Counted from the stretch's first letter, positions 1 to 7,220 are shown. The stretch: 7,738 nt of DNA from Lentisphaeria bacterium UBA1829 (GCA_002338895.1 DDJH01000096.1:7972-15709), one strand, 5' to 3'. Translations and numbers: made by a program. Notes: generated by a model not told the origin, from the sequence alone.

Positions 1-37
1 GGAGCACGAAACAACCCGTCTCCACCTCTTTCTTCCC

Positions 38-57
38 TTCAATCCCTTTTCAATCCC
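38..57 (-). repeat. Two 9-base direct repeats in a purine-rich leader
   Basis: On the minus strand GGGATTGAA occurs at 49-57 and again at 38-46, an 11-base period, inside a run from about 80 down to 20 that is almost entirely A and G. It would lie in the 5' leader of the transcript from the leftward promoter at 98-126. It could be a binding site for a protein or simply low-complexity leader sequence. No gene is visible in this part of the window. Confidence 0.4.
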
Positions 58-97
58 CTCTATCCCCCTTACTTCTCTCCCACGTGCTTCTTTGCAT

Positions 98-126
98 ATT
101 ATAGCATATCTTCGAACATCTGTAAA
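98..126 (-). promoter_or_regulatory. Strong leftward sigma70-type promoter
   Basis: Read on the minus strand, TTTACA (121-126) is followed by a 17-base spacer and a perfect TATAAT (98-103). TGC lies directly before the -10, giving an extended -10 (TGnTATAAT). Transcription would start near position 91 and run left out of the window, so a divergent gene probably starts just beyond base 1. The match to consensus is seen directly; the existence of that gene is inferred. Confidence 0.6.
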
Positions 127-137
127 TGTATCTTTTG

Positions 138-165
138 TTGATTTTTTTTGGACTTTTTGTAAAAT
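138..165 (+). promoter_or_regulatory. Possible promoter of the AraC-type gene
   Basis: TTGATT (138-143), a 16-base spacer and TAAAAT (160-165) form a plausible but imperfect sigma70 promoter pointing at the AraC-type gene. It would leave a leader of about 100 bases. A second, weaker candidate is TTGCAT (222-227) with TATTGT (245-250), but it would start transcription almost at the ribosome binding site. The choice between them cannot be settled from sequence. Confidence 0.3.
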
Positions 166-258
166 CTTCCATGACCCCTCCCCAGCAAAAACAAAAAGAA
201 TGAATAACTCTCCAATCCCGTTTGCATTCTAAGCGAACTTGACTTATTGTAAAACCAC

Positions 259-263
259 AGGAG
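259..263 (+). promoter_or_regulatory. Ribosome binding site of the AraC-type gene
   Basis: AGGAG lies eight bases before the ATG at 272. It decides the start: the open frame extends upstream to a TTG at 239, but no comparable ribosome binding site is visible in front of that codon. Confidence 0.7.
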
Positions 264-271
264 ATGCCCAT

Positions 272-1111
272 ATGGTTGAAAACCGCAACGAGAAATGCAA
301 CAACAACTTCATCTGGAATCAGTTCCTCGCGGAACTGGACGTGAAGACCATCAAAAGCGGAGAGGCCTACAACATCCAGTCCTGGCCGACCCTGCAGATG
401 TTTTCCGGAGAAGTCTATTACCGCCTGCATCTTCCGGTGAGCGGGAAATTCCGCGTGGTGTATCCAGGCGGAAACTGCCTTGTCGAACCGGGCAACCTCT
501 ATCTGATACCCAGCATCCTCCCCCTGAAACTGGAAGGGATCGAGCCATACACCCACTGCTGGATCCACTTTGTCTCCAAACAGCTCCAGACCATTCCGAT
601 GCTGGGATACCCGCAGTCAACTCCGCTTGAGAACCCCGGAATCCTCCGGAAGAAATTCGAAGACGTCTACCGGACCATGAAAACATGCGACTCCTTTGCC
701 GATGCCGTCATGATTAAAAACACCGTCACGGAGCTTCTGGTTCCGTTCCTGGAAAAAATATCCGGACATCTGCCGGATTCCGTCCTCTCGCTTTCCGAAT
801 TCATGAAGGTGATCGATTACATCGATCTGCAGCTGAAGCGGAATATCGAGATTGCGGAGCTCAGCGCACTGCTGGGCATGTCCCGCGCGGAGTTTTCCGC
901 ATCGTTCCGGAAAGTCTTCGGCGTCCCCCCGAAGCAGTACATCTCCATCCGGCGGCTCTTCCATGCAAAACTCCTGCTGATGGAAAGCTCACTCCCGATC
1001 AAGGAGATCGCCGCACAATGCGGATACCGCGATGAATTCTTCTTTCACCGCATCTTCAAGAAATATACCGGCATCCCCCCGGCAAAATACCGGAAATACT
1101 CCTGCTACTGA
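272..1111 (+). CDS. AraC-family transcriptional regulator
   Basis: A 279-residue cytoplasmic DNA-binding regulator of normal AraC-family length. Residues about 30-105 look like the cupin-type sensor domain, with a GNCLVEPGNLYLIP stretch at 67-80, so it probably senses a small sugar-like ligand. The C-terminal domain (about 175-275) carries both helix-turn-helix units: the first at about 194-214 (IAELSALLGMSRAEF), the second at about 243-266, followed by the family signature around GYRDEFFFHRIFKKYTGIPP (251-270). The start at ATG 272 is chosen for its ribosome binding site. The gene converges on the secreted esterase, with only 75 bases between the two stops, and no T-tract terminator of its own is visible on the plus strand. 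By analogy with other polysaccharide users it may control glycan genes, possibly the neighbouring esterase or the unseen gene to the left. The target and ligand are unknown. Confidence 0.92.
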   Translation: MVENRNEKCNNNFIWNQFLAELDVKTIKSGEAYNIQSWPTLQMFSGEVYYRLHLPVSGKFRVVYPGGNCLVEPGNLYLIPSILPLKLEGIEPYTHCWIHFVSKQLQTIPMLGYPQSTPLENPGILRKKFEDVYRTMKTCDSFADAVMIKNTVTELLVPFLEKISGHLPDSVLSLSEFMKVIDYIDLQLKRNIEIAELSALLGMSRAEFSASFRKVFGVPPKQYISIRRLFHAKLLLMESSLPIKEIAAQCGYRDEFFFHRIFKKYTGIPPAKYRKYSCY

Positions 1112-1127
1112 CCGGATCGGCAGAAAT

Positions 1128-1154
1128 AAAAAAGGCCGGACATTGCGTCCGGCC
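1128..1154 (-). terminator. Intrinsic terminator of the secreted esterase gene
   Basis: A perfect 8-bp stem (GGCCGGAC at 1134-1141 with GTCCGGCC at 1147-1154) closes a 5-base loop. On the minus strand it is followed directly by six T residues and then ATTT. It lies 32 bases beyond the esterase stop. On the plus strand the same hairpin has no T-tract, so it is at best a weak terminator for the convergent AraC-type gene. Confidence 0.9.
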
Positions 1155-1186
1155 CGAAGGAGAAAAAAGTTCTTTTTCCTGATTCC

Positions 1187-3163
1187 TTACTTGGATTCCA
1201 TCTCGAACACCTGAGCGCCCGGAGGATTGAATCCGTGATCCGCACCCTGAATGTATTTGATCTTCTTGGGGCCCGGAATGTTGTTGTAGAGCACCGTCAC
1301 GCCGCTGGGCGGGCAGGTGTAGTCGCCGAGACCGGCCTTGGTGATGTTGACCTGGCAGGTCTTCGGAATGCGCTTCGCATGGTTGACGATGTCATAATAG
1401 TTCAGACCCGGGACATAGGAGGGTCTCCAGCCGTTGAGACGCTTGATGGTCGTTGCGCCGAAGTCCGCGCACCACGGAATGCTGGGCGTCGCAAGATTGA
1501 CCTGCGGATCCAGTGCCGCGGCCCAGACGGTCTGCAGTCCGCCCTGGCTTCCGCCGTTGGCCTGAAGATTCTTCCCGTCCCACTGCGGAAGCGATTTGAC
1601 GAACTGGAGCGAACGCATCACGCGGAGGGCCATGCCGTTGAAATAGGCCTGCTCCGGATCGGCATTCTGCTTCGGATCAAACGCGTAGATCTGATTGTTG
1701 GATTTGATCTTCGCAAAGAAATCGTTGTAGTAGGCGGCGTCTTTTCCCAGATCATAGCCGTGGGCGTTGATCGTGAAGTTGATCTTGTCGCCCGGAAGCC
1801 ATCCGGCCGGTTTCTGAACGCCGGTTCCGTAGCCCTGATAGTTCACAACCGCTTTCAGGGATTTCGGTTTCGCGTTCACCGGAATGCTCAGATAACCCGT
1901 GACCGGACGCGGTCCGGCACAGTCGATCGAGACCGCATACTGTTTGACCTTCGCATTGGAGGGCTGAACCTCGGTCATCGTGTACTTGAGCGGAACTTTG
2001 TCCAGTTTCGCCTTCTGCTTTGCCCAGAACGCATCGAAATCCTGCGGTTCGGGAACCGCCTGTTTCAGCATTGCAATCTGCACACCGGCTCCGCCGTCAA
2101 ACGCTTTGGTGCGGGTGAGGGTCTTGCCCTTCTGCCACGGATGCGGGTAGACAAGGCCGACATTGTTGCCCTTGTGATCGCGCAGCCATGCTTCCACTCG
2201 GACAAAGCCCGGTTTGTCCGAACTTGTGGTCACTTCAATGGGTTTATTCGGAACCACGTTGACCGTTCCGCTCTTTGTGATCCCGTCATCTCCGGTGCGC
2301 TTCCAGAACAGCGTATAGGGCTTGTCCGGCAGTTTCTGCCCGCCGAAATCCACCACAAAGGTGAACTTCATCGTCTCGCCCGGCTTGTAGTCCGGATTGG
2401 CCCGATCCAGTTTCGCGGAAAATTTGATCTTGGAGTTGTCAACCTTGACCGGATTGAGTTTCTTCAGATTGTCGAATTTGCCGACCACATACATCTCGGC
2501 CGATTTGTATTTGTTCCCCGTCGGCTGGAACGTCCAGTCCGGATGTCCCTTCGGATTCGGGTTGTTGCCGATGCCCAGGTCGCAGTTCGGCGTGCCGTGG
2601 CTGTTGAATGCAAATACGGTCTGCTTCTTCAGGTAGTTGTGCACCTGCATGGAGCCGTAGCCGGCATTGTTGGTTTTGTCCGGAGCATCGCCAAAATCAT
2701 ATTTCCCGGTCGCTCCCGGAATCTTCTGGCTGTTTCCGCTGCCGTAATTCCCCTGCCAGAATTCAATGTTGCCCTTCTCAAATGTACCGGTCGCCACGCC
2801 CGGAACGTTCGATGCAACTTTCAGGTTGTTCACATAGGTCTGAATCACTCCGGAGGACGCGTTCGGCACGCCGACCTTGTAAAGATCCTGCGTGAACGGA
2901 TCCATTTCCGCATAGACCCATGTCTCTTTTCCCTGCTTGTCCGTCAGCTTCAGAAGGTATCCGATCCGTTTCAGGGTTCCGGAAAGTGCATCCGAATTGT
3001 CCTGCTTGTATCCGGCGGAGCGGGCTCCCGCGATCGGTGAGAATTGATAGATCAGCTCATACCCCTTGGCATCCGGAACCAGCTGTTCCAGTTCGGGCAC
3101 CGCCGCCGAAAGCGGAAGCATCCCAAGTGCCAGGGCCGACAACGCAAACGATTTAAATTTCAT
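1187..3163 (-). CDS. Secreted acetyl-xylan-esterase-like hydrolase (AXE1/CE7-related)
   Basis: A 658-residue exported protein. Residues 1-21 form a signal peptide: Lys2 and Lys4, a hydrophobic core, and likely cleavage after Ser19-Ala20-Ala21. Residues about 370-655 are an alpha/beta-hydrolase domain of the acetyl xylan esterase / cephalosporin-C deacetylase type. It has the FDAFW entry motif (376-380), nucleophile Ser539 in GGSQGG, Asp614 in GLGDYTCPPSG, and His643 in ADHGFN. Expected activity is removal of acetyl or other acyl groups from external plant or host glycans, in the periplasm or outside the cell. The family's RGQ motif reads AHG here (467-469), as I recall for Bacteroidota relatives. 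Residues about 22-365 are not part of the catalytic domain. They include an aromatic/Asn-rich segment (168-211) and a likely beta-sandwich (about 240-350) whose function I do not recognise. The ATG at 3163 has a modest AAGGAA eleven bases upstream and the signal peptide follows directly. It is a single gene with its own promoter and terminator. Confidence 0.85.
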   Translation of the reverse strand: MKFKSFALSALALGMLPLSAAVPELEQLVPDAKGYELIYQFSPIAGARSAGYKQDNSDALSGTLKRIGYLLKLTDKQGKETWVYAEMDPFTQDLYKVGVPNASSGVIQTYVNNLKVASNVPGVATGTFEKGNIEFWQGNYGSGNSQKIPGATGKYDFGDAPDKTNNAGYGSMQVHNYLKKQTVFAFNSHGTPNCDLGIGNNPNPKGHPDWTFQPTGNKYKSAEMYVVGKFDNLKKLNPVKVDNSKIKFSAKLDRANPDYKPGETMKFTFVVDFGGQKLPDKPYTLFWKRTGDDGITKSGTVNVVPNKPIEVTTSSDKPGFVRVEAWLRDHKGNNVGLVYPHPWQKGKTLTRTKAFDGGAGVQIAMLKQAVPEPQDFDAFWAKQKAKLDKVPLKYTMTEVQPSNAKVKQYAVSIDCAGPRPVTGYLSIPVNAKPKSLKAVVNYQGYGTGVQKPAGWLPGDKINFTINAHGYDLGKDAAYYNDFFAKIKSNNQIYAFDPKQNADPEQAYFNGMALRVMRSLQFVKSLPQWDGKNLQANGGSQGGLQTVWAAALDPQVNLATPSIPWCADFGATTIKRLNGWRPSYVPGLNYYDIVNHAKRIPKTCQVNITKAGLGDYTCPPSGVTVLYNNIPGPKKIKYIQGADHGFNPPGAQVFEMESK

Positions 3164-3204
3164 TGCTCAGTCTTTTCCTTGTTTTTTTATGTTAGGACGA
3201 ATTG

Positions 3205-3226
3205 CGGGAATTCAGAAACCTTCCCG
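3205..3226. repeat. Inverted repeat in the esterase leader
   Basis: CGGGAA (3205-3210) and TTCCCG (3221-3226) are perfect 6-base arms around a 10-base spacer. On the minus strand the repeat sits just downstream of the predicted transcription start, about +4 to +25. It could be a repressor or activator operator, or fold as an RNA hairpin in the leader. Which is undecided. Confidence 0.5.
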
Positions 3227-3235
3227 GACTTTTCA

Positions 3236-3264
3236 ATAATAACACGGCTGTTCCGCATTTTCAA
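3236..3264 (-). promoter_or_regulatory. Promoter of the secreted esterase gene
   Basis: On the minus strand TTGAAA (3259-3264), a 17-base spacer and TATTAT (3236-3241) form a good sigma70 promoter. TGT precedes the -10, making it extended. Predicted start is near 3229, leaving a leader of about 66 bases. The last ten spacer bases plus the first three of the -10 (ACAGCCGTGTTAT, 3239-3251) are identical in sequence and register to the ilvD promoter. Confidence 0.65.
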
Positions 3265-3340
3265 GAAAAAAACTGTAAAATCGATGGATTTTTCTTTAAA
3301 ACGGCCTCTCTTCTCCCTCGGTTTTCCCAAGAAAATGCCG

Positions 3341-3400
3341 AAAAAAATGAAAAAATCCCTCTCTTCTCCGATCCGCTTACGCTTCACCGGAACGGAGAAG
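3341..3400 (-). terminator. Probable terminator hairpin overlapping the uxs stop
   Basis: On the minus strand CTTCTCCG (3393-3400) pairs perfectly with CGGAGAAG (3363-3370). Inside, TCCG (3388-3391) pairs with CGGA (3372-3375) after a single mismatch, around a 12-base loop containing the TAA stop. Two T-tracts follow (3350-3355 and 3341-3347), but the first begins seven bases after the stem, so this is not a textbook intrinsic terminator. A 12-base sequence inside it (3358-3369) recurs at 3305-3316. Confidence 0.5.
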
Positions 3401-4330
3401 GTCATCGAAATAGGCAATTGTCCGCTTCAGCCCCTCTTCCAGCGGCGTCGTCGGGGTCCAGTTGAGAAGCTCCTTCGCCTTCGTAATATCGGGACGGCGC
3501 TGGCGGGGATCGTCCGACGGCAGTTTGCAGAACTCCAGCTTCGAATGTGATCCGGTCAGCTTCTTCACCAGCTCGGCCAGCTGAAGCATCGTGAACTCGC
3601 CGGGATTGCCGATGTTGACCGGTCCCGTAATCTCGTCGCCGGTGTTCATCATCCGGACCATCGCGTCGATCAGGTCCGTGCAGTAGCAGAAGCTCCGCGT
3701 CTGGGATCCGTCCCCGTAGATCGTGATCGGCTCGTTCCGAAGCGCCTGAAGAATGAAGTTGCTCACCACGCGTCCGTCGTTCGGATGCATGTTCGGCCCG
3801 TACGTATTGAAAATCCGCACAATCTTGATCCGCAGACTGCATTGGCGGCGATAGGACATGAACAGCGTCTCCGCCGCCCGTTTCCCCTCGTCGTAACAGG
3901 CCCGTTCCCCGATCGGATTCACGTTGCCCCAGTACTCCTCCACCTGCGGGTGAACATGCGGATCCCCGTACACTTCCGAGGTTGACGCCTGAAGAATCTT
4001 CGCCCCCGTCCGTTTCGCAAGACCCAGCATGTTGATCGCTCCGTGAACACAGGTCTTCACCGTCTGCGCCGGATCCTTCTGGTAGTGAACCGGAGAGGCC
4101 GGACAGGCCAGATTGTAGATCTCGTCCACTTCCACATAAAGCGGAAAGGTCACATCGTGGCGGAGCAGTTCAAATCGACGGTTGTCCAGAAGCGCCTCGA
4201 TATTCTTCTTGTTCCCCGTGAAAAAATTGTCGACACAGATTACGCTGTGTCCCTCGTTCAGAAGACGTTCGCAGAGATGGGAGCCGAGAAATCCTCCCCC
4301 TCCTGTCACCAGAATATTTTTGCGCGCCAT
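3377..4330 (-). CDS. uxs: UDP-glucuronate decarboxylase (UDP-xylose synthase)
   Basis: A 317-residue cytoplasmic enzyme of the extended short-chain dehydrogenase family that converts UDP-glucuronate to UDP-xylose, with bound NAD used and regenerated in the cycle. Visible hallmarks are the Rossmann motif Gly10-x-x-Gly13-x-x-Gly16, the Asp34 that should contact the NAD ribose, the UXS signature [14 protein letters not shown] (71-84), the STSEVYGDP active-site loop with Thr117 and Glu119, and the catalytic YxxxK pair Tyr146/Lys150. The C-terminal [11 protein letters not shown] stretch (272-282) is also typical. Length matches the compact bacterial form, with no membrane anchor. The ATG at 4330 follows a purine-rich AGAGGAACAGG. 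The gene has its own promoter and is not obviously co-transcribed with the esterase beyond it. UDP-xylose would feed surface polysaccharide or lipopolysaccharide synthesis; no glycosyltransferase is in view to confirm this. Confidence 0.93.
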   Translation of the reverse strand: MARKNILVTGGGGFLGSHLCERLLNEGHSVICVDNFFTGNKKNIEALLDNRRFELLRHDVTFPLYVEVDEIYNLACPASPVHYQKDPAQTVKTCVHGAINMLGLAKRTGAKILQASTSEVYGDPHVHPQVEEYWGNVNPIGERACYDEGKRAAETLFMSYRRQCSLRIKIVRIFNTYGPNMHPNDGRVVSNFILQALRNEPITIYGDGSQTRSFCYCTDLIDAMVRMMNTGDEITGPVNIGNPGEFTMLQLAELVKKLTGSHSKLEFCKLPSDDPRQRRPDITKAKELLNWTPTTPLEEGLKRTIAYFDDLLRSGEA

Positions 4331-4420
4331 TGCAACACCCTGTTCCTCTTTCCCTGAAAATTTCCGGACCTGTTTTCCGTGCGGATCCCTGCTCCGTATC
4401 CAAAATGATGGACATCGATA

Positions 4421-4449
4421 TTTATATCATGAAAAAAAGTTTCTGTCAA
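4421..4449 (-). promoter_or_regulatory. Near-consensus promoter of uxs
   Basis: On the minus strand a perfect TTGACA (4444-4449), a 17-base spacer and TATAAA (4421-4426) are preceded by TGA, giving an extended -10. It begins 15 bases after the stop of the rluA-type gene. Predicted start is near 4414, leaving a leader of about 84 bases. The strength suggests high, largely constitutive expression. Confidence 0.75.
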
Positions 4450-4464
4450 GCCTCTTTTGAAAAT

Positions 4465-5466
4465 TTACCTCTCCGCCTTTCCCTCATTTTCCTCGGAAGA
4501 ACGGAAAACGCTTTCTGAAGAGAACAGCTCTCCGCAGAGACGGCTCATGTCCGCCGGAAGAGGCGCTTCCGCCTGAAGAATCTCTCCCCGGAACGGGAAG
4601 CGGAGACTTGCCGCGTGCAGGGCCTGGCGGGGAAGAAGCAGACGCGCACGGTCCGCTTCCGTCAGAGAATCGGATAGAAAACGGGTGAACAAGGTCTCGT
4701 CCGGACCGTACAGCTTGTCGCCGACGAGCGGAAATCCGAGCGAACAGAGCGTCGCCCGGATCTGATGGAGCCGTCCCGTCCGCGGAAACGCCTCCACCAG
4801 ACTGAAGTTGTTCCGGCTCGACAGACACCGGAACAGCGTTTCCGCCCGTTCCCCGTCCGGCGGAACCTCCTCCGTGAAGCGGCGTTTCTTCCGCACCGCC
4901 GCGGAAGGATCCGATGAGAGATAGCCATCCGCCCGGTACTCCTCCGGAAACGTCCCGTAAACAATCGCAAGATAGCGCTTGTGGACCTGCTGACTGCTCA
5001 GCGCCCGGGTGAATTCGGCCGCGGTCCGGCTGTTCCGGGCCGCCAGAACCACCCCCGAGGTCTCCCGGTCGAGACGTGTCGCAATATGAATCTTCTCCCC
5101 GAACTCCTTCCGCAGCGCGTACCACAGCGTATGGTGGAAAAACACTCCCGCCGGATGGCAGGGAAGATTCCCCGATTTCGAAACAATCAGATAGTCCGGA
5201 GTCTTCTCCAGAACCTCAAACGACGCATCGACCGGCGGCTCTTCCAGAATCCGGGGCAGAAACGCAATCCGTTCGCCTGCCTGAAGACGGCGCGAAGGTT
5301 TCGACGGCCTGCCGTTCAGCAGAATCTCCCCCTCCGCAATGCTCTTCTGCCACTCCGTCCGGGAGCGGTAGCTGAAGCGTTTCTGCAGATAAAAGTCGAG
5401 CCGGACTCCGCTGCTGTCCGGCTCGACGGTGGTTTCCGCAATTCTTCTGTCCGAATCCGGAATCAT
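4465..5466 (-). CDS. RluA-family RNA pseudouridine synthase
   Basis: A 333-residue cytoplasmic enzyme that isomerises uridine to pseudouridine in RNA, most likely 23S rRNA. Residues about 20-70 form an S4-type RNA-binding domain ([10 protein letters not shown]... [20 protein letters not shown]). The catalytic domain follows from about 85. Motif II reads TRLDRETSG (130-138), with catalytic Asp133. KRY is at 163-165, RTGRLHQIR at 229-237, and LVGDKLYG at 247-254. These place it in the RluA/RluC/RluD family, but the exact target uridine cannot be told, so no symbol is given. The start is ATG 5466, which overlaps the ilvD stop (ATGA), with GGAG only four bases upstream inside ilvD. The frame is open further upstream, but that part lies within ilvD. 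Translation is probably coupled to ilvD. No clear terminator follows. Confidence 0.9.
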   Translation of the reverse strand: MIPDSDRRIAETTVEPDSSGVRLDFYLQKRFSYRSRTEWQKSIAEGEILLNGRPSKPSRRLQAGERIAFLPRILEEPPVDASFEVLEKTPDYLIVSKSGNLPCHPAGVFFHHTLWYALRKEFGEKIHIATRLDRETSGVVLAARNSRTAAEFTRALSSQQVHKRYLAIVYGTFPEEYRADGYLSSDPSAAVRKKRRFTEEVPPDGERAETLFRCLSSRNNFSLVEAFPRTGRLHQIRATLCSLGFPLVGDKLYGPDETLFTRFLSDSLTEADRARLLLPRQALHAASLRFPFRGEILQAEAPLPADMSRLCGELFSSESVFRSSEENEGKAER

Positions 5467-7151
5467 TTTGCTCCGACTTTGAGCACGCCGCCGGTGTCGG
5501 CGCTGGTCGCCAGACTGGCGTATTTCGCAAGATAGCCGGTTTTGATTTTCGGTTCGCGCGGCTTCCAGGTCTTGCGGCGTTCCGCGATCACATCGTCGGA
5601 AACCTCCAGCGTGACGGTCCGGTTCGGAATGTCGATGGAGATGATGTCGCCGGGTTCCACCAGTCCGATCAGTCCGCCCGCGGCGGCCTCCGGACTCACA
5701 TGGCCGATGCACGCGCCGTGTGTCGCTCCGGAGAAGCGGCCGTCCGTAATCAGCGCCACGGAGGATCCCAGTCCGCGTCCCATGATGTAGCTGGTCGGTG
5801 CAAGCATCTCCTGCATGCCCGGTCCGCCTTTCGGACCCTCGTAGCGGATGACGACCACATCGCCCTCCTTCACCTTGCCCCCGAGAATCCCTTCACACGC
5901 CTCTTCCTGGCTTTCAAAAATCACCGCCGGTCCTTTGTGGACCAGCATCTTCGGATCCACTCCGGCAGCCTTCACCACGCAGCCTTTCTCCGCAAGATTG
6001 CCGAACAGAATGGCAAGTCCGCCGACTTTGCTGTAGGCGTTGTCGAGCGTATGGATGATGTCGCCGTCCGGATCGGGCGCCGCGGAGTACTGTTCCGCCA
6101 GAGTCCTGCCGGAGACGGTCGGGCAGGAACCGTCGATCAGTCCGGTTTTCGCAATCTCCTTGAGGATCGCCATGATGCCGCCGACCCGGTTGCAGTCCTC
6201 CACGATGTGCGCCGAACCGCGCGACGGCGCCAGCTTGCAGATGTTCGGCGTCTTTCTGGAAATCTCATCGAGTTTCCGGATGTCCACATCCAGTCCCGCC
6301 TCGTTGGCGATCGCAAGCGTATGGAGCACCGTGTTCGAGGAGCCGCCCATCGCCATGTCGAGCACCAGCGCGTTCCGGAACGAGGCCGACGTCACAAAGT
6401 CTCTTGCCCGCGGCGGCTGATCCATTTTCGCCAGTTCCACAATCCGGAACGCCGCTTTGCGCCAGAGTTCGATCCGTTTCGGATCATCGGCCGCGATCGT
6501 GCCGTTTCCGGGAAGCGCAATGCCAAGCGCTTCGCAGAGGCAGTTCATGCTGTTCGCGGTGAACATGCCGGAGCAGGAGCCCGGTCCGGGACAGGCGGTG
6601 CACTCCAGCTGTTCCATCTGCGCGTCGTCGATCTTGTTGACCACGCGGGCGGCGACTCCCTCGAAGATGGAGTTGAGGTCGGTGTCGTGATCGAACCAGG
6701 GGGTCTTGCCGGCACGCATCGGACCGCCCGAGGCAAAGATGGTCGGGATGTTGAGGCGCATGGCCCCCATCAGCATGCCGGGAACGACTTTGTCGCAGTT
6801 CGGGATGCAGATCATCGCGTCGAACGGATGGGCGGATCCCATGGTCTCGACGCTGTCGGCGATGATCTCGCGGCTGGCAAGGGAGTATTTCATGCCGGAG
6901 TGGCCCATGGCGATGCCGTCGCAGACCGCGATGGTGTTGAATTCATAAGGAACTCCGCCCGCTTCGCGAATGGCGTCGCAGATGATCTCGCCGACCTTCT
7001 TGAGGTGGCAGTGGCCGGGAACAATGTTGGTGTAGGAGTTGCAGACTCCGATGAAGGGTTTCCCGATGTCGGAACGTCGGATGCCGGTTGCCATCATCAG
7101 AGCGCGGTGCGGCGCACGCTCCAGCCCTTTCTTCATGATGTCGCTTCGCAT
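5463..7151 (-). CDS. ilvD: Dihydroxy-acid dehydratase
   Basis: A 562-residue cytoplasmic iron-sulfur enzyme that dehydrates 2,3-dihydroxy-isovalerate and 2,3-dihydroxy-3-methylvalerate to the 2-keto acids of valine and isoleucine (also leucine and pantothenate) synthesis. Family blocks are present throughout: [13 protein letters not shown] (38-50), [17 protein letters not shown] (71-87), [14 protein letters not shown] (115-128, Cys119), [17 protein letters not shown] (187-203, Cys193), [13 protein letters not shown] (437-449), and [10 protein letters not shown] (470-479) with the likely catalytic Ser474. Cys119 and Cys193 match conserved cluster ligands. The length fits the shorter form lacking the central insertion of the E. 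coli enzyme. The start at 7151 is chosen for its ribosome binding site; an in-frame ATG at 7217 adds 22 residues with no family similarity. It leads an operon with the rluA-type gene. No other ilv gene is in view. Confidence 0.97.
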   Translation of the reverse strand: MRSDIMKKGLERAPHRALMMATGIRRSDIGKPFIGVCNSYTNIVPGHCHLKKVGEIICDAIREAGGVPYEFNTIAVCDGIAMGHSGMKYSLASREIIADSVETMGSAHPFDAMICIPNCDKVVPGMLMGAMRLNIPTIFASGGPMRAGKTPWFDHDTDLNSIFEGVAARVVNKIDDAQMEQLECTACPGPGSCSGMFTANSMNCLCEALGIALPGNGTIAADDPKRIELWRKAAFRIVELAKMDQPPRARDFVTSASFRNALVLDMAMGGSSNTVLHTLAIANEAGLDVDIRKLDEISRKTPNICKLAPSRGSAHIVEDCNRVGGIMAILKEIAKTGLIDGSCPTVSGRTLAEQYSAAPDPDGDIIHTLDNAYSKVGGLAILFGNLAEKGCVVKAAGVDPKMLVHKGPAVIFESQEEACEGILGGKVKEGDVVVIRYEGPKGGPGMQEMLAPTSYIMGRGLGSSVALITDGRFSGATHGACIGHVSPEAAAGGLIGLVEPGDIISIDIPNRTVTLEVSDDVIAERRKTWKPREPKIKTGYLAKYASLATSADTGGVLKVGAK

Positions 7152-7157
7152 GGTGAA

Positions 7158-7164
7158 TCCTCTC
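7158..7164 (-). promoter_or_regulatory. Ribosome binding site of ilvD
   Basis: On the minus strand GAGAGGA ends six bases before the ATG at 7151. It favours this start over the in-frame ATG at 7217, and the protein then begins at the family's usual MRSDIMKKG. Confidence 0.7.
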
Positions 7165-7192
7165 TTTTTACGAAAAATTATTGGAAAAATGG

Positions 7193-7220
7193 TTGAAATT
7201 TCGTCGTTTCCTGCCATAAT
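7193..7220 (+). promoter_or_regulatory. Candidate promoter of ffh
   Basis: TTGAAA (7193-7198), a 16-base spacer and CATAAT (7215-7220) form a plausible sigma70 promoter pointing at ffh, with a predicted start near 7228 and a leader of about 83 bases. It lies inside the transcribed leader of the divergent ilvD gene. Confidence 0.4.

Noticed and set aside
50..568. 172-residue open frame on the minus strand overlapping the AraC-type gene
   Set aside because: It is antisense to a well-supported gene, shows no domain, and runs through the promoter region into the window's non-coding left end.
1235..3040. 601-residue open frame on the plus strand opposite the esterase gene
   Set aside because: The minus-strand frame has a signal peptide, catalytic motifs, promoter and terminator. 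The plus-strand product shows no recognisable domain and is an antisense shadow of GC-rich codon use.
3322..3346. Hairpin around 3319-3340 in the uxs-esterase gap as a terminator
   Set aside because: On the minus strand the T-tract precedes the hairpin instead of following it, and on the plus strand an A-tract follows, so neither direction gives an intrinsic terminator.
4331..4420. Riboswitch in the uxs leader
   Set aside because: The 84-base leader has only short 4-5 bp stems and no motif of a known riboswitch class that I can recognise.
5467..5712. N-terminal extension of the rluA-type frame
   Set aside because: The frame stays open upstream, but it overlaps conserved ilvD coding sequence, and the extra residues are Arg-rich with no similarity to the family. 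The ATG overlapping the ilvD stop is the better start.
5700..7196. 498-residue open frame on the plus strand opposite ilvD
   Set aside because: It lies wholly antisense to an unmistakable ilvD, has no recognisable motif and is rich in Arg, His and Val as expected of a shadow frame.
7152..7217. 22-residue upstream extension of IlvD from ATG 7217
   Set aside because: A good ribosome binding site precedes ATG 7151 and the family's N-terminus begins there. The extension crosses the likely untranslated leader.
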